Shown here one piece after another: positions 1-7,128 of a DNA stretch of 53,064 bases. Origin of the DNA: an uncultured Gemmatimonadota bacterium. Lineage in GTDB: Bacteria > Gemmatimonadota > Gemmatimonadetes > Longimicrobiales > Longimicrobiaceae. Each line of letters begins with the position of its first letter. Positions within the stretch are counted from its first letter, which is position 1. The stretch lies in the NCBI GenBank assembly GCA_902805735.1, contig CADCTW010000114.1, positions 1 to 53,064 on the forward strand, read 5' to 3'. The notes beneath the pieces are model-generated. The model was not told where the DNA came from. It searched no databases and was given only the letters and a program-made list of their open reading frames with translations. The translations under genes and the position numbers were made by a program.

Positions 1-109
1 GCGCCCCGGCGCGGGCCAGGAGCGAGGCCGCGAGGGCGGCGGCGTCCAGCCCCCGCGCGTCGGCCCACACCACGCCGTGGCCCACGGCCACGCGCGGCGC
101 GGCCTCCAT
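1..109 (-). CDS. Y-family DNA polymerase (ImuB-like), N-terminal fragment
   Basis: Only the first 36 or so codons lie in the window; the gene runs off the left edge. The reading frame opens at ATG (109-107) and reads MEAAPRVAVGHGVVWADARG, with a GLVLADARG-type stretch typical of catalytically degenerate Y-family polymerases paired with ImuA. The same frame is open upstream, with a GTG at 124-122 and further into the end of the ImuA-like gene, so the start could overlap that gene. Assignment rests mainly on the neighbour and short motif similarity; moderate to low confidence. Confidence 0.45.
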   Translation of the reverse strand, partial: MEAAPRVAVGHGVVWADARGLDAAALAASLLARAGA

Positions 110-125
110 CAGCGAGGCCCCCACC

Positions 126-815
126 TCAGCGAGCGGCGCCCCTGCGGTCTCCCAGGCGGGGCTCCAGAGACAGACGAACGTCACGCGCACCCACGGGCAG
201 CTCCACCTCCGCCTCCCGGCGCCAGCCGAGCGCGGTCGCGCACACGCGCACCCCCACCGATTCCACCTCCACCGCCTCCCCCAGCGCGTCGCGCCGCCAG
301 CGCACCCCGCCCGGCGGGACCGACGACGTCACCCGCACCGCCGCCATCCACCCGTCGCCGGGGCCCGTCTCCACGAAGGCGGTGCCCCCCTCGCGCGCCA
401 CGTGCACCAGCCGCACGCGGGCCGTGCCCGTGGTGGCCGCCCCCGCCAGCACCACCACCCCGAAGCCGCCGCAGCGCAGCAACTCCTCCGCGCAGAGCAG
501 GGCGCCGGCCCCCTGCGAGCGCACCAGCGAGATCCCTCCCCACTCCGCCTCGCCGGAGGTGGTGCACGCCGCGTCCACCCACGCCGCGCGCTCCCCGCGG
601 GCCAGCGCCGCCGCGCACACGCCGCGCAGCACCGCCGTCGCCCCCGTCCCCGACCACACGGAGAGCCGCCCCCGCGGAAGGCCGCCGCCGGGGAGCGCCG
701 CGTCCAGCGCGGACCACCCCGTGGCCATCGCCTGGGCCGTGCGGAACGCAACCGGTACCGCCCCGGGAAAGCGTTCTTCGAGCGTGCGCCGGAGCGCGGC
801 GACCTGGGCCGACAT
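126..815 (-). CDS. imuA: ImuA-like RecA-fold protein (translesion mutagenesis accessory)
   Basis: A 229-residue protein of the SulA/RecA-like ImuA group, thought to help recruit the ImuB/DnaE2 error-prone polymerase to damaged DNA. The N-terminus MSAQVAALRRTLEERFPG is followed by the GWSALDAALPGGGLPRGRL block that in ImuA/RecA precedes the P-loop. The expected Walker A lysine is missing: the loop reads SGTGATAV, so nucleotide binding may be lost or altered. I chose the ATG at 815; an upstream GTG-type extension to 941 reads through a dispersed repeat and is spurious. The next gene on the same strand begins about 17 bp after the stop, or overlaps it, consistent with an imuA-imuB operon. Confidence 0.7.
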   Translation of the reverse strand: MSAQVAALRRTLEERFPGAVPVAFRTAQAMATGWSALDAALPGGGLPRGRLSVWSGTGATAVLRGVCAAALARGERAAWVDAACTTSGEAEWGGISLVRSQGAGALLCAEELLRCGGFGVVVLAGAATTGTARVRLVHVAREGGTAFVETGPGDGWMAAVRVTSSVPPGGVRWRRDALGEAVEVESVGVRVCATALGWRREAEVELPVGARDVRLSLEPRLGDRRGAAR

Positions 816-924
816 GGTGCAAGAGTAAGCCCGAAGAAAACCCGTATCAAGCGGTCGCGCGCAATGAGTACAGAGTGCACAAATGCTCTCTATGCAACTA
901 TTTACGAAGTGGACAGGATGCAAT

Positions 925-992
925 GACTCACACAGAGACACAGAGACACAGAGTGAACACTTCCTCTGTGTCTCTGTGGCTCTGTGTGAGTC
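925..992. repeat. Dispersed 8-mer hairpin element, copy 1 (full)
   Basis: Both arms are present: three CACAGAG-type units on the left, three CTCTGTG units on the right, bounded by GACTCAC and GTGAGTC. It lies between the divergent starts of the ImuA-like gene and the amidase, one of the few copies not adjacent to a stop codon. Confidence 0.9.
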
Positions 993-1066
993 CCCCTGGC
1001 CTGGCGGCCTGGCGACGATAAATTGCGGAATCCGTGTGTCCGTTACCCTTCCAGCGGAGAATCCCG

Positions 1067-2635
1067 ATGCAGCTCAACCGATCCCTCGCCGTGGCGCTGG
1101 GTGCCGCGGCGCTGCTCGCCGCCTGCGCGGACGGGCCCACCGTGCAGGCCCCCGCGCCCGACGCCGCCACCCGGCTGGACCCCGTGTTCGCGGGCGCGGA
1201 GCGGGAGTTCGGCGTGCCGGCGGCCATCCTCAAGTCCGTGGCGATGGCCGAGACGCGCTTCGAGATGGTGCAGGGCGAAGAGGAGTTCCCCGGACAGCCG
1301 CGGGCCTGGGGGCTGATGGCGCTGCGCGGGGCCGCGGTGGAGGAGGGGGCGTCGCTGGCCCGCGTCTCCGTGCAGGAAGCGCGCATGCAGCCGGCCGCCA
1401 ACATCCGCGCCGCCGCGGCCGTGCTGGGCGCTGCGGCGAAGCAGCTCGGCATCGACCGCGGGGACCTGGGCGCGTGGGCCCCGGTGGTGGCGCGCTACAG
1501 CGGGATCCAGGGGGCCGAGGGGCAGGCCGCCTACGTGCACGGCGAGGTGTACGCCGCCCTTCGCTCCGGCGCGGAGGTGAGGAACGCCGCGGGGAGCGTG
1601 GTGGCGACGCTGGCGCCGCGGGAGGTGGCGCCGCGCTTCCCCCGCCCGGCGCGCCTTTCCACGAGCACGGCGGCGGCCACGCTCAACATCGTGTGGCGCC
1701 CTTCGCCCAACTACAACGACCGCCCGTCGGGCGCGGTGGGGACGCCGCACATGGTGGTCATCCACACCTGCGAGAGCTCGTACAGCTCGTGCTGGAGCTG
1801 GCTGACCAACTCGGCGGCGCAGGCCAGCGCGCACTACGTGGTCAACTCGGACGGGTCGGAGATCTCCAAGCTGGTGTACGAGTCGAAGCGCGCCTGGCAC
1901 GTGGGCGCCACCTACTACTGCTCGCGCAACAACAGCACGGACTGCCGCTTCGACGGCTACAGCAGCAACCACTTCACCATCGGCATCGAGCACGCGGGGT
2001 ACGCGTCGCAGAGCTCCTTTCCGCTGGGGCAGATCCGCGAGTCCGCCGAGCTGACCTGCCAGATCTCCAAGCGCCACGACATCCCGCGCGACCGCAACCA
2101 CATCGTCTCACACGCGCGCCTGCAGCCGTACGACCGCACCGATCCCGGCCCCAACTGGCCCTGGACGGACTACATGAACCGCGTCAATTCGTACTGCTCC
2201 ACCGGTGAGGCGCTGATCGTGGACAACAACAACAACCTCAACGATCCCGCCAAGGAGCGCTTCGAGCTGGGAACGTCCGGATCGTGGACGCAGTCGGACA
2301 ACATCCCGGAGTACTACGGGGGCGGCTACTATCACGCGCCCACCGGGCCCGTGTCGGACCCGTCCATCTTCTGGTTCTACCTCCCTGCCGCTGCCAGCAA
2401 GACGATCGATGCCTGGTGGACCGACCTGTCCAACCGCTCCTCCACCGCCCCGTACATCGCCTACAACGCCTCCGGCGCCGAGGTGGGGCGCGCCTCCGTG
2501 AACCAGCAGGTGAACGGCGGCAAGTGGAACACGCTGGGCACCTGGAGCTTCACCGCCGGCTGGAACAAGGTCGTCCTCTCCCGCTGGACCACCGAGGGCT
2601 CGTACGTCGTCGCGGACGCGGTGCGCATCCGCTGA
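1067..2635 (+). CDS. Secreted lipoprotein N-acetylmuramoyl-L-alanine amidase with golvesin-like C-terminus
   Basis: 522 residues. A lipoprotein signal (hydrophobic core ending LLAAC, Cys near residue 19) is followed by a lysozyme/SLT-like helical region ([20 protein letters not shown], about residues 38-160). Then comes an amidase_2 (PGRP/T7 lysozyme) domain starting at [11 protein letters not shown] with the closing block [17 protein letters not shown], and a golvesin/xanthan-lyase-accessory-type beta domain from VDNNNN to ADAVRIR. The role inferred is cleavage of the stem peptide from muramic acid in the envelope or in other bacteria. ATG 1067 is preceded by GGAG at 1056-1059; the ATG at 1034 lacks a good site. 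A paralogue with the same domain order lies at 15936-17645. Confidence 0.85.
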   Translation: MQLNRSLAVALGAAALLAACADGPTVQAPAPDAATRLDPVFAGAEREFGVPAAILKSVAMAETRFEMVQGEEEFPGQPRAWGLMALRGAAVEEGASLARVSVQEARMQPAANIRAAAAVLGAAAKQLGIDRGDLGAWAPVVARYSGIQGAEGQAAYVHGEVYAALRSGAEVRNAAGSVVATLAPREVAPRFPRPARLSTSTAAATLNIVWRPSPNYNDRPSGAVGTPHMVVIHTCESSYSSCWSWLTNSAAQASAHYVVNSDGSEISKLVYESKRAWHVGATYYCSRNNSTDCRFDGYSSNHFTIGIEHAGYASQSSFPLGQIRESAELTCQISKRHDIPRDRNHIVSHARLQPYDRTDPGPNWPWTDYMNRVNSYCSTGEALIVDNNNNLNDPAKERFELGTSGSWTQSDNIPEYYGGGYYHAPTGPVSDPSIFWFYLPAAASKTIDAWWTDLSNRSSTAPYIAYNASGAEVGRASVNQQVNGGKWNTLGTWSFTAGWNKVVLSRWTTEGSYVVADAVRIR

Positions 2636-2638
2636 CCT

Positions 2639-2693
2639 GGCTCACACAGAGGCACAGAGGCACAGAGGAGAACTCATCTCTGTGCCTCCGCGT
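2639..2693. repeat. Dispersed hairpin element, copy 2 (right arm truncated)
   Basis: Left arm has three CACAGAGG units starting 3 bp after the amidase stop. The right arm breaks off after CTCTGTGCCTC, and the -35 box of the next operon begins 5 bp later. Confidence 0.85.
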
Positions 2694-2697
2694 ATTC

Positions 2698-2726
2698 TTG
2701 CAGTCTGTAACACTGGGTGGTATAGT
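2698..2726 (+). promoter_or_regulatory. Sigma-70-like promoter of the toxin-antitoxin operon
   Basis: TTGCAG (2698-2703), a 17-bp spacer and TATAGT (2721-2726). The expected start of transcription falls at about 2733, exactly the GTG that would start the toxin frame, so the message may be leaderless. Confidence 0.55.
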
Positions 2727-2732
2727 AAGTGT

Positions 2733-3072
2733 GTGAACCTGGGGAAGCGTTGGTTTGAATTCGTTCGTCTTCCCTCGTTCGAGAGAAGCGCGACGGGGTC
2801 CTCACCGAGGAGGAGATTCGGCTCGTGGAGGAGCGGCTGATCGCCGATCCGTGGGCCGGGGACCTGGTCGCGAACACGGGTGGCGTGCGGAAGCTCCGTG
2901 CCGCGACCGAGGGCCGCGGGAAGCGTGGAAGTGGCCGGGTGATCTCTACGTCGAGATCCGGGAAACGATCTACCTTCTGCTGGCGTACCCCAAAAACGCA
3001 CAGGCGAACCTTACCGGTGAGCAGAAACGGCGGGTTCGTGCGCTGGTGGTCCGTTTGAGAGAGGAGCGGTGA
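2733..3072 (+). pseudogene. RelE/HigB-type toxin (COG4737-like), double frameshift
   Basis: Reading across three frames recovers one coherent protein of about 111 residues, the normal length of this toxin family. VNLGKRWFEFVRLPSFE is in frame 3; RDGVLTEEEIRLVEERL to GKRGSGRVI is in frame 2; YVEIRETIYLLLAYPKNAQ to the stop is in frame 1. Each shift is explained by two extra bases that duplicate a dinucleotide: AG within GAGAGAAG near 2781-2788 and TC within ATCTCTAC near 2942-2949. The span is 340 nt, that is 336 plus two times 2. The family motif for an RNA-cleaving RelE-fold toxin (GGVRKLR, IYLLLAYPKN) is otherwise intact. The downstream antitoxin is undamaged. Sequencing error at two sites is the alternative. 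Confidence 0.7.
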
Positions 3073-3417
3073 ATGGCGAGGAATGACGGTTTCGGCGAGA
3101 TGCTGATCGGCGCGCTGGAGGAGGCGGTCGAGCATCAGCAAGGGCGCCTCTCCGCTCGTGTGGACCGGGTCGAGATCACCGCGCGCGGTGCGGTGGTCAG
3201 CCCGCCTCCGCGCTATTCAGCGGAGCGGGTCCGGTCGCTGCGGAAGGGGCTCGGGGTGTCCCAGCCCGTGTTCGCGGGGATGCTGAACGTGAGCGGCAGC
3301 ACCGTACGTGCCTGGGAACAGGGCGCGCGAGAACCGGATGGCCCATCGCTCCGCCTCCTCCAAGTCGTGGAGCAGCACCCAGACGCCCTCCTGTCCCACG
3401 TGTCGAACGGCAGTTGA
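3073..3417 (+). CDS. XRE/HigA-type antitoxin, helix-turn-helix
   Basis: 114 residues. The C-terminal half is an XRE-family HTH: YSAERVRSLRKGLGVSQPVF, then FAGMLNVSGSTVRAWEQG and a final PSLRLLQVVEQHP, typical of antitoxins paired with COG4737-type toxins. The ATG follows the toxin stop codon with no gap, and the SD (GAGAGGAG) lies in the toxin's last codons. This antitoxin is intact although its toxin is frameshifted, so it may now serve only as a repressor or anti-addiction protein. It probably shares the 2698-2726 promoter. Confidence 0.85.
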   Translation: MARNDGFGEMLIGALEEAVEHQQGRLSARVDRVEITARGAVVSPPPRYSAERVRSLRKGLGVSQPVFAGMLNVSGSTVRAWEQGAREPDGPSLRLLQVVEQHPDALLSHVSNGS

Positions 3418-3440
3418 CCGTAACTGACTACATTGAGCCG

Positions 3441-4028
3441 ATGGAGATCCGCACGGAGAGCTTCGACGACAGCAGCCCGCCCGGCGAGGATGGGATGTAC
3501 GAGTACCAGTACCGGGGTACTCACTATCACGTCTCGGAGGGCGACCACGCGCTCATCTTTCGGAGCTATGACGACGAACCCGGCGAGCTGACGCTCGTGC
3601 ATCCCACCGTGTGGACGCGGGACGACCTCCGCCATGGGCTGATCGGCCGCGCGATCCGCTCCCTCCGCGTGGCCACGGGTGCCCGCGTGATCCGCCTGTA
3701 CGACCGCACCGGCGGAGGCTACTCGGTGCGGGTGATGGCCGACGAGCTCGTGGAGAGCGACCTGGAGCGGTACACGCGGGCCCTGACGCGGCGGACCACG
3801 CGCGGGGAAGCGCAGGCCCGGCCCCCGGAATGGGCGGCGCGCTTCACGGACTCGGAGTGGTTCTGGCCTCCATCGGGCGAGCGCTGGGAGGAGTTCCTCA
3901 CGGGCCTGTACGGCGGCGCCGAGCTGTGGGAATACTGCATCCCCTTCGAGGGCGAGACGGGCGAAGGCGGGTACGCCATCGTGCGCGGGGGGGAGGTGGA
4001 GGAGGTTTACATGCTGGTGATGTCGTGA
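3441..4028 (+). CDS. Hypothetical protein, first gene of an overlapping three-gene cassette
   Basis: 195 residues from ATG 3441 (204 if the TTG at 3414, which overlaps the antitoxin stop, is used). The protein is acidic and rich in aromatic residues (YEYQYRGTHYHVSEGDHALIF, WFWPPSGERWEEFL) with no membrane segment or signal peptide. I do not recognise a family. Its stop overlaps the GTG of the next gene, so it is co-translated with two further small proteins and probably co-transcribed with the antitoxin. Small soluble proteins of this kind are often immunity or accessory factors, but nothing here proves that. Confidence 0.7.
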   Translation: MEIRTESFDDSSPPGEDGMYEYQYRGTHYHVSEGDHALIFRSYDDEPGELTLVHPTVWTRDDLRHGLIGRAIRSLRVATGARVIRLYDRTGGGYSVRVMADELVESDLERYTRALTRRTTRGEAQARPPEWAARFTDSEWFWPPSGERWEEFLTGLYGGAELWEYCIPFEGETGEGGYAIVRGGEVEEVYMLVMS

Positions 4029-4300
4029 CCAGGACGGCCCTGCGGCAGTACGAGGAGGTCCGCGTCCGCCTGCTGCTGCGTCCGCCCGGCGCCTACGACG
4101 GCTGGGGGTGCAACCAGCGTGCGCCTCGGGTCGGCGACGTCGGCACGCTGGTCGACATCCTCAGCGCCCCGGGCGCGGAGCCCGGCTACGTCGTCGAGTG
4201 CTCCGGGGCCGACGGCGTGACGATCTGGCTGGGCGACTTCACCGCCGACGAGCTGGAGCCGGTGCGTACCGCGGGCACACCTGAACGGGTCGCTCGATGA
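4025..4300 (+). CDS. DUF4926-like small protein
   Basis: 91 residues. The core GDVGTLVDILSAPG followed by GYVVECSGADGVTIWLGDF resembles the small SH3/KOW-like beta fold of DUF4926 proteins, which are common beside toxin or antitoxin genes. The GTG start overlaps the previous stop (GTGA) and its own stop overlaps the next ATG (ATGA), showing translational coupling. Function is unknown. Confidence 0.65.
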   Translation: MTRTALRQYEEVRVRLLLRPPGAYDGWGCNQRAPRVGDVGTLVDILSAPGAEPGYVVECSGADGVTIWLGDFTADELEPVRTAGTPERVAR

Positions 4301-4611
4301 ACTGCCGCCACTTCGGCTGTCCGCGGTGCAGGACCTACGTCGATGCGGGATACCGCTGGGCGTACTGGACGCTGGAAGAGCCGGGAGTGGCCGTGATGGG
4401 GGAGTGGATCGACGTGGCGCGGCTGCTCGCCTGCCACGAATACTGGAACCCTCCGCCCGACGAGCAGAGCCACGCCCTCGTGCACGAGACCCTGCCCCGC
4501 GTGCGCCGCTACGTCGACGCGCATCGAGATCACGGGCTGATCTACCTGGAGGACGACATGGTCTTCGACCCGGATGGCCCCTGCCACGACTGGTTGGAGA
4601 TCGAAGACTAA
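4297..4611 (+). CDS. Hypothetical protein with an N-terminal Cys/His cluster
   Basis: 104 residues, last gene of the coupled cassette (ATGA overlap). The N-terminus has C3, H5, C8, C11, which could bind a metal; the rest is aromatic and acidic (WAYWTLEEPG, LIYLEDDMVFDPDGPCHDW). No family recognised. A full dispersed hairpin begins 13 bp after the stop, probably marking the end of the operon. Confidence 0.65.
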   Translation: MNCRHFGCPRCRTYVDAGYRWAYWTLEEPGVAVMGEWIDVARLLACHEYWNPPPDEQSHALVHETLPRVRRYVDAHRDHGLIYLEDDMVFDPDGPCHDWLEIED

Positions 4612-4623
4612 GGGCAAAGTTGC

Positions 4624-4695
4624 GGGCTCACACAGAGACACAGAGGCACAGAGAAAGATGTTTTTCTCTGTGCCTCTGTGTCTCTGTGTGAGCCC
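4624..4695. repeat. Dispersed hairpin element, copy 3 (full, canonical)
   Basis: Near-perfect inverted repeat with A-G-A unit order in both arms; lies between the end of the 4297-4611 gene and the GNAT gene on the same strand. Confidence 0.95.
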
Positions 4696-4736
4696 ATTCT
4701 GTTGAATCCGGCCCGCACACCGTACTTTCACCCGCC

Positions 4737-5330
4737 ATGAAGCTCGAACCCGTCACCCTGCAAGGCCGGCACGTGCGCCTGGTGCCGATGGCCCGCGAGC
4801 ACCTCCCCGCGCTCTGGGAGGTCGCGCGCGACGAGGAGCTGTGGCGCTGGACCTGGAATGCCGTGCGCACCGAGGCGGACCTGGAGCGCTACGTGGACGC
4901 CGCCCTGCGGCTGCAGGCCGCGGGCACGGCGCTCCCCTTCGTCACGACGGAAGCCGCGACGGGGCGCGTGATCGGCAGCACGCGCTTCGGCAGCGTGGAG
5001 CCGCCGCACCCGCGCGTGGAGATCGGGTGGACGTGGATCGGGCGCCCCTGGCAGCGCACGCCCGCCAACACCGAAGCCAAGTTCCTCATGCTCCGCCACG
5101 CCTTCGACACGCTAGGCGCCCTGCGCGTGGAGCTGAAGACGGACGCGCTGAACGAGCGCTCCCGCCGCGCCATGCTCCGCATCGGCGCGCGCGAGGAAGG
5201 GATCTTCCGCAAGCACGGCGTCACCGAGAGCGGCCGCGTGCGCGACACCGCGTGGTACAGCATCGTGGACGAAGAGTGGCCCGCCGTCCGGGCGCGCCTC
5301 CAGGACATGCTCATCCGCCCCTATCCATGA
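4737..5330 (+). CDS. GNAT-family N-acetyltransferase (RimJ/RimL-like)
   Basis: 197 residues. The N-terminal LQGRHVRLVPMAREHLPALW, the central RVIGSTRFG strand and the ELKTDALNERSRRAMLRIGA block are the classical layout of RimL-type acetyltransferases that move an acetyl group from acetyl-CoA to an amine. The substrate cannot be told. Its last codon overlaps the start of the PBP4 gene (ATGA), so the two are coupled although their functions are not obviously linked. Confidence 0.85.
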   Translation: MKLEPVTLQGRHVRLVPMAREHLPALWEVARDEELWRWTWNAVRTEADLERYVDAALRLQAAGTALPFVTTEAATGRVIGSTRFGSVEPPHPRVEIGWTWIGRPWQRTPANTEAKFLMLRHAFDTLGALRVELKTDALNERSRRAMLRIGAREEGIFRKHGVTESGRVRDTAWYSIVDEEWPAVRARLQDMLIRPYP

Positions 5331-6823
5331 ACCGACTGATCCTGGCGGGCTCGCTCGCCGCCGCGCTGGGCGCCTGCGCCCCGGCCGCCCCCACGCTGGC
5401 CCCGGCCCCCGCACGCGCGCCCATCGCCGCGGCGCTGGACTCCATCTTCGGCGACACGCTCTTCGCCCGCGCGCAGTGGGGCGTGCTGGTGAGGTCGCTG
5501 GATACGGGGGAGACGCTCTATCGGCGGAACGCGGAGAAGCTGTTCGTCCCCGCGTCCAACCAGAAGATCGTGACGGGCGCCTTCGCGCTGGAAACGCTGG
5601 GGCCGGACTTCCGCTACCGCACCTCGGTGGAGGCGGAGGGGCCGGTGAGCGGCGGCGTGCTGGCCGGCAGCCTGGTGGTGCGGGGGAGCGGCGATCCCAC
5701 CATCTCCCCGCGCTTCGGCGGGGTGCGCCCCCTCTTCCGCGCCTGGGCGGACTCGCTGCGCGCGCGCGGCATCACGCGCATCGCCGGCGCGGTGGTGGGC
5801 AACGACGACGTGTTCGACGACGTGCCGCTGGGGCGCGGGTGGGCGTGGGACGACCTGGACGCGTCCTACTCCGCCGAAGTGTCCGGGCTGCAGCTCAACG
5901 AGGGGTACGTCACCGTGCGCGTGGGTCCCGGCGCCCGCCCCGGCGACCCCGTCGTGGTCACGTTGGATCCCGCCACGGCCTACACGCCGGTCATCAACCA
6001 GGCGACCACCGGCGCCCCCGGCACCGCGCGCGCCGCCGATGCCACGCGCGCCCCGCTGGGCCCCGGCATCGTGGTGACGGGCACGGCCCCCGCCGACTCC
6101 GCCGCCGAGGAATTCGAGGTAGCGGTGCGCGACAACACGCTCTTCTTCGCCACCGCGCTGCGCGAGTCGCTGATGGAGGCCGGCATCCGCGTGGACGGCC
6201 CCGCGCTGGACGACGACGCGCGCCCCGACTCGGCGCGCCGCCCGGCCACGCGCCTCTTCGTCCACACCTCGCCGCCCATGCCGGAGGTATTGGCCGCCTT
6301 CCTGAAGCCCAGCCAGAACCAGTTCGGCGAGATCCTGCTGAAGACGATGGGCCGCCACCTGCGCGGCGCCGGCACCGCCGCCGCGGGGCTCGCCGTGGAG
6401 GACTCCCTGGCCCGCGCCTGGGCCCTCCCGCCTCGCGCCTTCCGCCCCGCCGACGGCAGCGGCCTGTCGCGCTACAACCTGGTCGCCCCCGAGTTCCTGA
6501 CGGCGCTCCTGGAGCGCATGACGCGCAGCCCCAACTACACCGTCTTCTACAACGCCATGCCCGTCGCGGGTGTCGACGGCACCCTGCGCAACCGCATGAA
6601 GGGCACGCCTTTGGAGGGGAACGTGCACGCCAAGACGGGCACCCTCTCCGGCGTGCGCTCCCTTGCCGGCTACCTCACCACCGCCGCCGGCGAGCGCATG
6701 GTCTTCGCCATCCTCGTCAACAATCACACCCTCTCCGCCTCCGCCGCCGACCGCGTGTCCGAAGCGGCGCTGCTCCGCGTGTACCACCACCCGCGGACGG
6801 GTGCGGGGCGGGAGGTACCGTAA
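5327..6823 (+). CDS. dacB: D-alanyl-D-alanine carboxypeptidase/endopeptidase (PBP4 family)
   Basis: 498 residues. Lipoprotein-type signal (LGAC, Cys17) followed by the class C low-molecular-weight PBP fold. The catalytic SxxK is PASNQK (S77, K80), the second block is DGSGLSRYN, and the third is HAKTGT near residue 436. The enzyme trims D-Ala from stem peptides and cleaves peptide cross-links in the periplasm. All three motifs are present, so it is probably active. The gene overlaps the upstream GNAT gene by 4 nt and is followed within 10 bp by a dispersed hairpin. Confidence 0.9.
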   Translation: MNRLILAGSLAAALGACAPAAPTLAPAPARAPIAAALDSIFGDTLFARAQWGVLVRSLDTGETLYRRNAEKLFVPASNQKIVTGAFALETLGPDFRYRTSVEAEGPVSGGVLAGSLVVRGSGDPTISPRFGGVRPLFRAWADSLRARGITRIAGAVVGNDDVFDDVPLGRGWAWDDLDASYSAEVSGLQLNEGYVTVRVGPGARPGDPVVVTLDPATAYTPVINQATTGAPGTARAADATRAPLGPGIVVTGTAPADSAAEEFEVAVRDNTLFFATALRESLMEAGIRVDGPALDDDARPDSARRPATRLFVHTSPPMPEVLAAFLKPSQNQFGEILLKTMGRHLRGAGTAAAGLAVEDSLARAWALPPRAFRPADGSGLSRYNLVAPEFLTALLERMTRSPNYTVFYNAMPVAGVDGTLRNRMKGTPLEGNVHAKTGTLSGVRSLAGYLTTAAGERMVFAILVNNHTLSASAADRVSEAALLRVYHHPRTGAGREVP

Positions 6824-6830
6824 AAAGCAA

Positions 6831-6899
6831 GCTCACACAGAGACACAGAGGCACAGAGGAAGAACTTCATCTCTGTGCCTCTGTGTCTCTGTGTGAGCC
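6831..6899. repeat. Dispersed hairpin element, copy 4 (full)
   Basis: Starts 8 bp after the PBP4 stop; canonical arms in A-G-A order with a GAAGAACTTC inner stem. Followed by the AATCAGTT flank also seen next to copies 5 and 21. Confidence 0.95.
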
Positions 6900-6921
6900 A
6901 ATCAGTTGGACCCGCGATCGC

Positions 6922-7005
6922 TCAGCAGGTAAAGACCAGGCATCCGGGGAGGAATACGGTCGCCGCGGTGATCAGCACGAGACGGAAGACCTTTCTGGCG
7001 TTCAT
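6922..7005 (-). CDS. Candidate 27-residue micro-lipoprotein
   Basis: A short frame between two hairpin copies reads MNARKVFRLVLITAATVFLP followed by GCLVFTC and a stop. It has a basic N-region, hydrophobic core and LPGC lipobox, so as translated it would be an almost bare lipoprotein anchor, comparable in style to entericidins. A GGAG lies 5 bases before the ATG. It might be a decayed remnant of a longer lipoprotein, or chance. Conservation in relatives would decide. Confidence 0.4.
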   Translation of the reverse strand: MNARKVFRLVLITAATVFLPGCLVFTC

Positions 7006-7068
7006 GGGGCTCCGGGGTTCGGGTGGCGGAATGGGAGGAGCCCAGGCGCAAAGAGCAAGCCGCCGTGA

Positions 7069-7126
7069 AGGCACAGAGGCACAGAGACGAAGTCACCTCT
7101 GTGCCTCTGTGTCTCTGTGTGAGCCC
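7069..7126. repeat. Dispersed hairpin element, copy 5 (left arm shortened)
   Basis: Left arm keeps two units, right arm three. The outer flank AACTGATTGGGCTC (minus strand) supplies the TGA stop of the GGDEF gene. Confidence 0.9.
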
Positions 7127-7128
7127 AA

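Noticed and set aside
883..2208. Plus-strand frame overlapping the amidase
   Set aside because: Starts inside the hairpin repeat and translates to Arg/Gly-rich low-complexity sequence; shadow of the real frame.
5321..6790. Minus-strand frame opposite PBP4
   Set aside because: Antisense shadow with His/Gly/Arg-rich composition; PBP4 motifs on the plus strand are complete.
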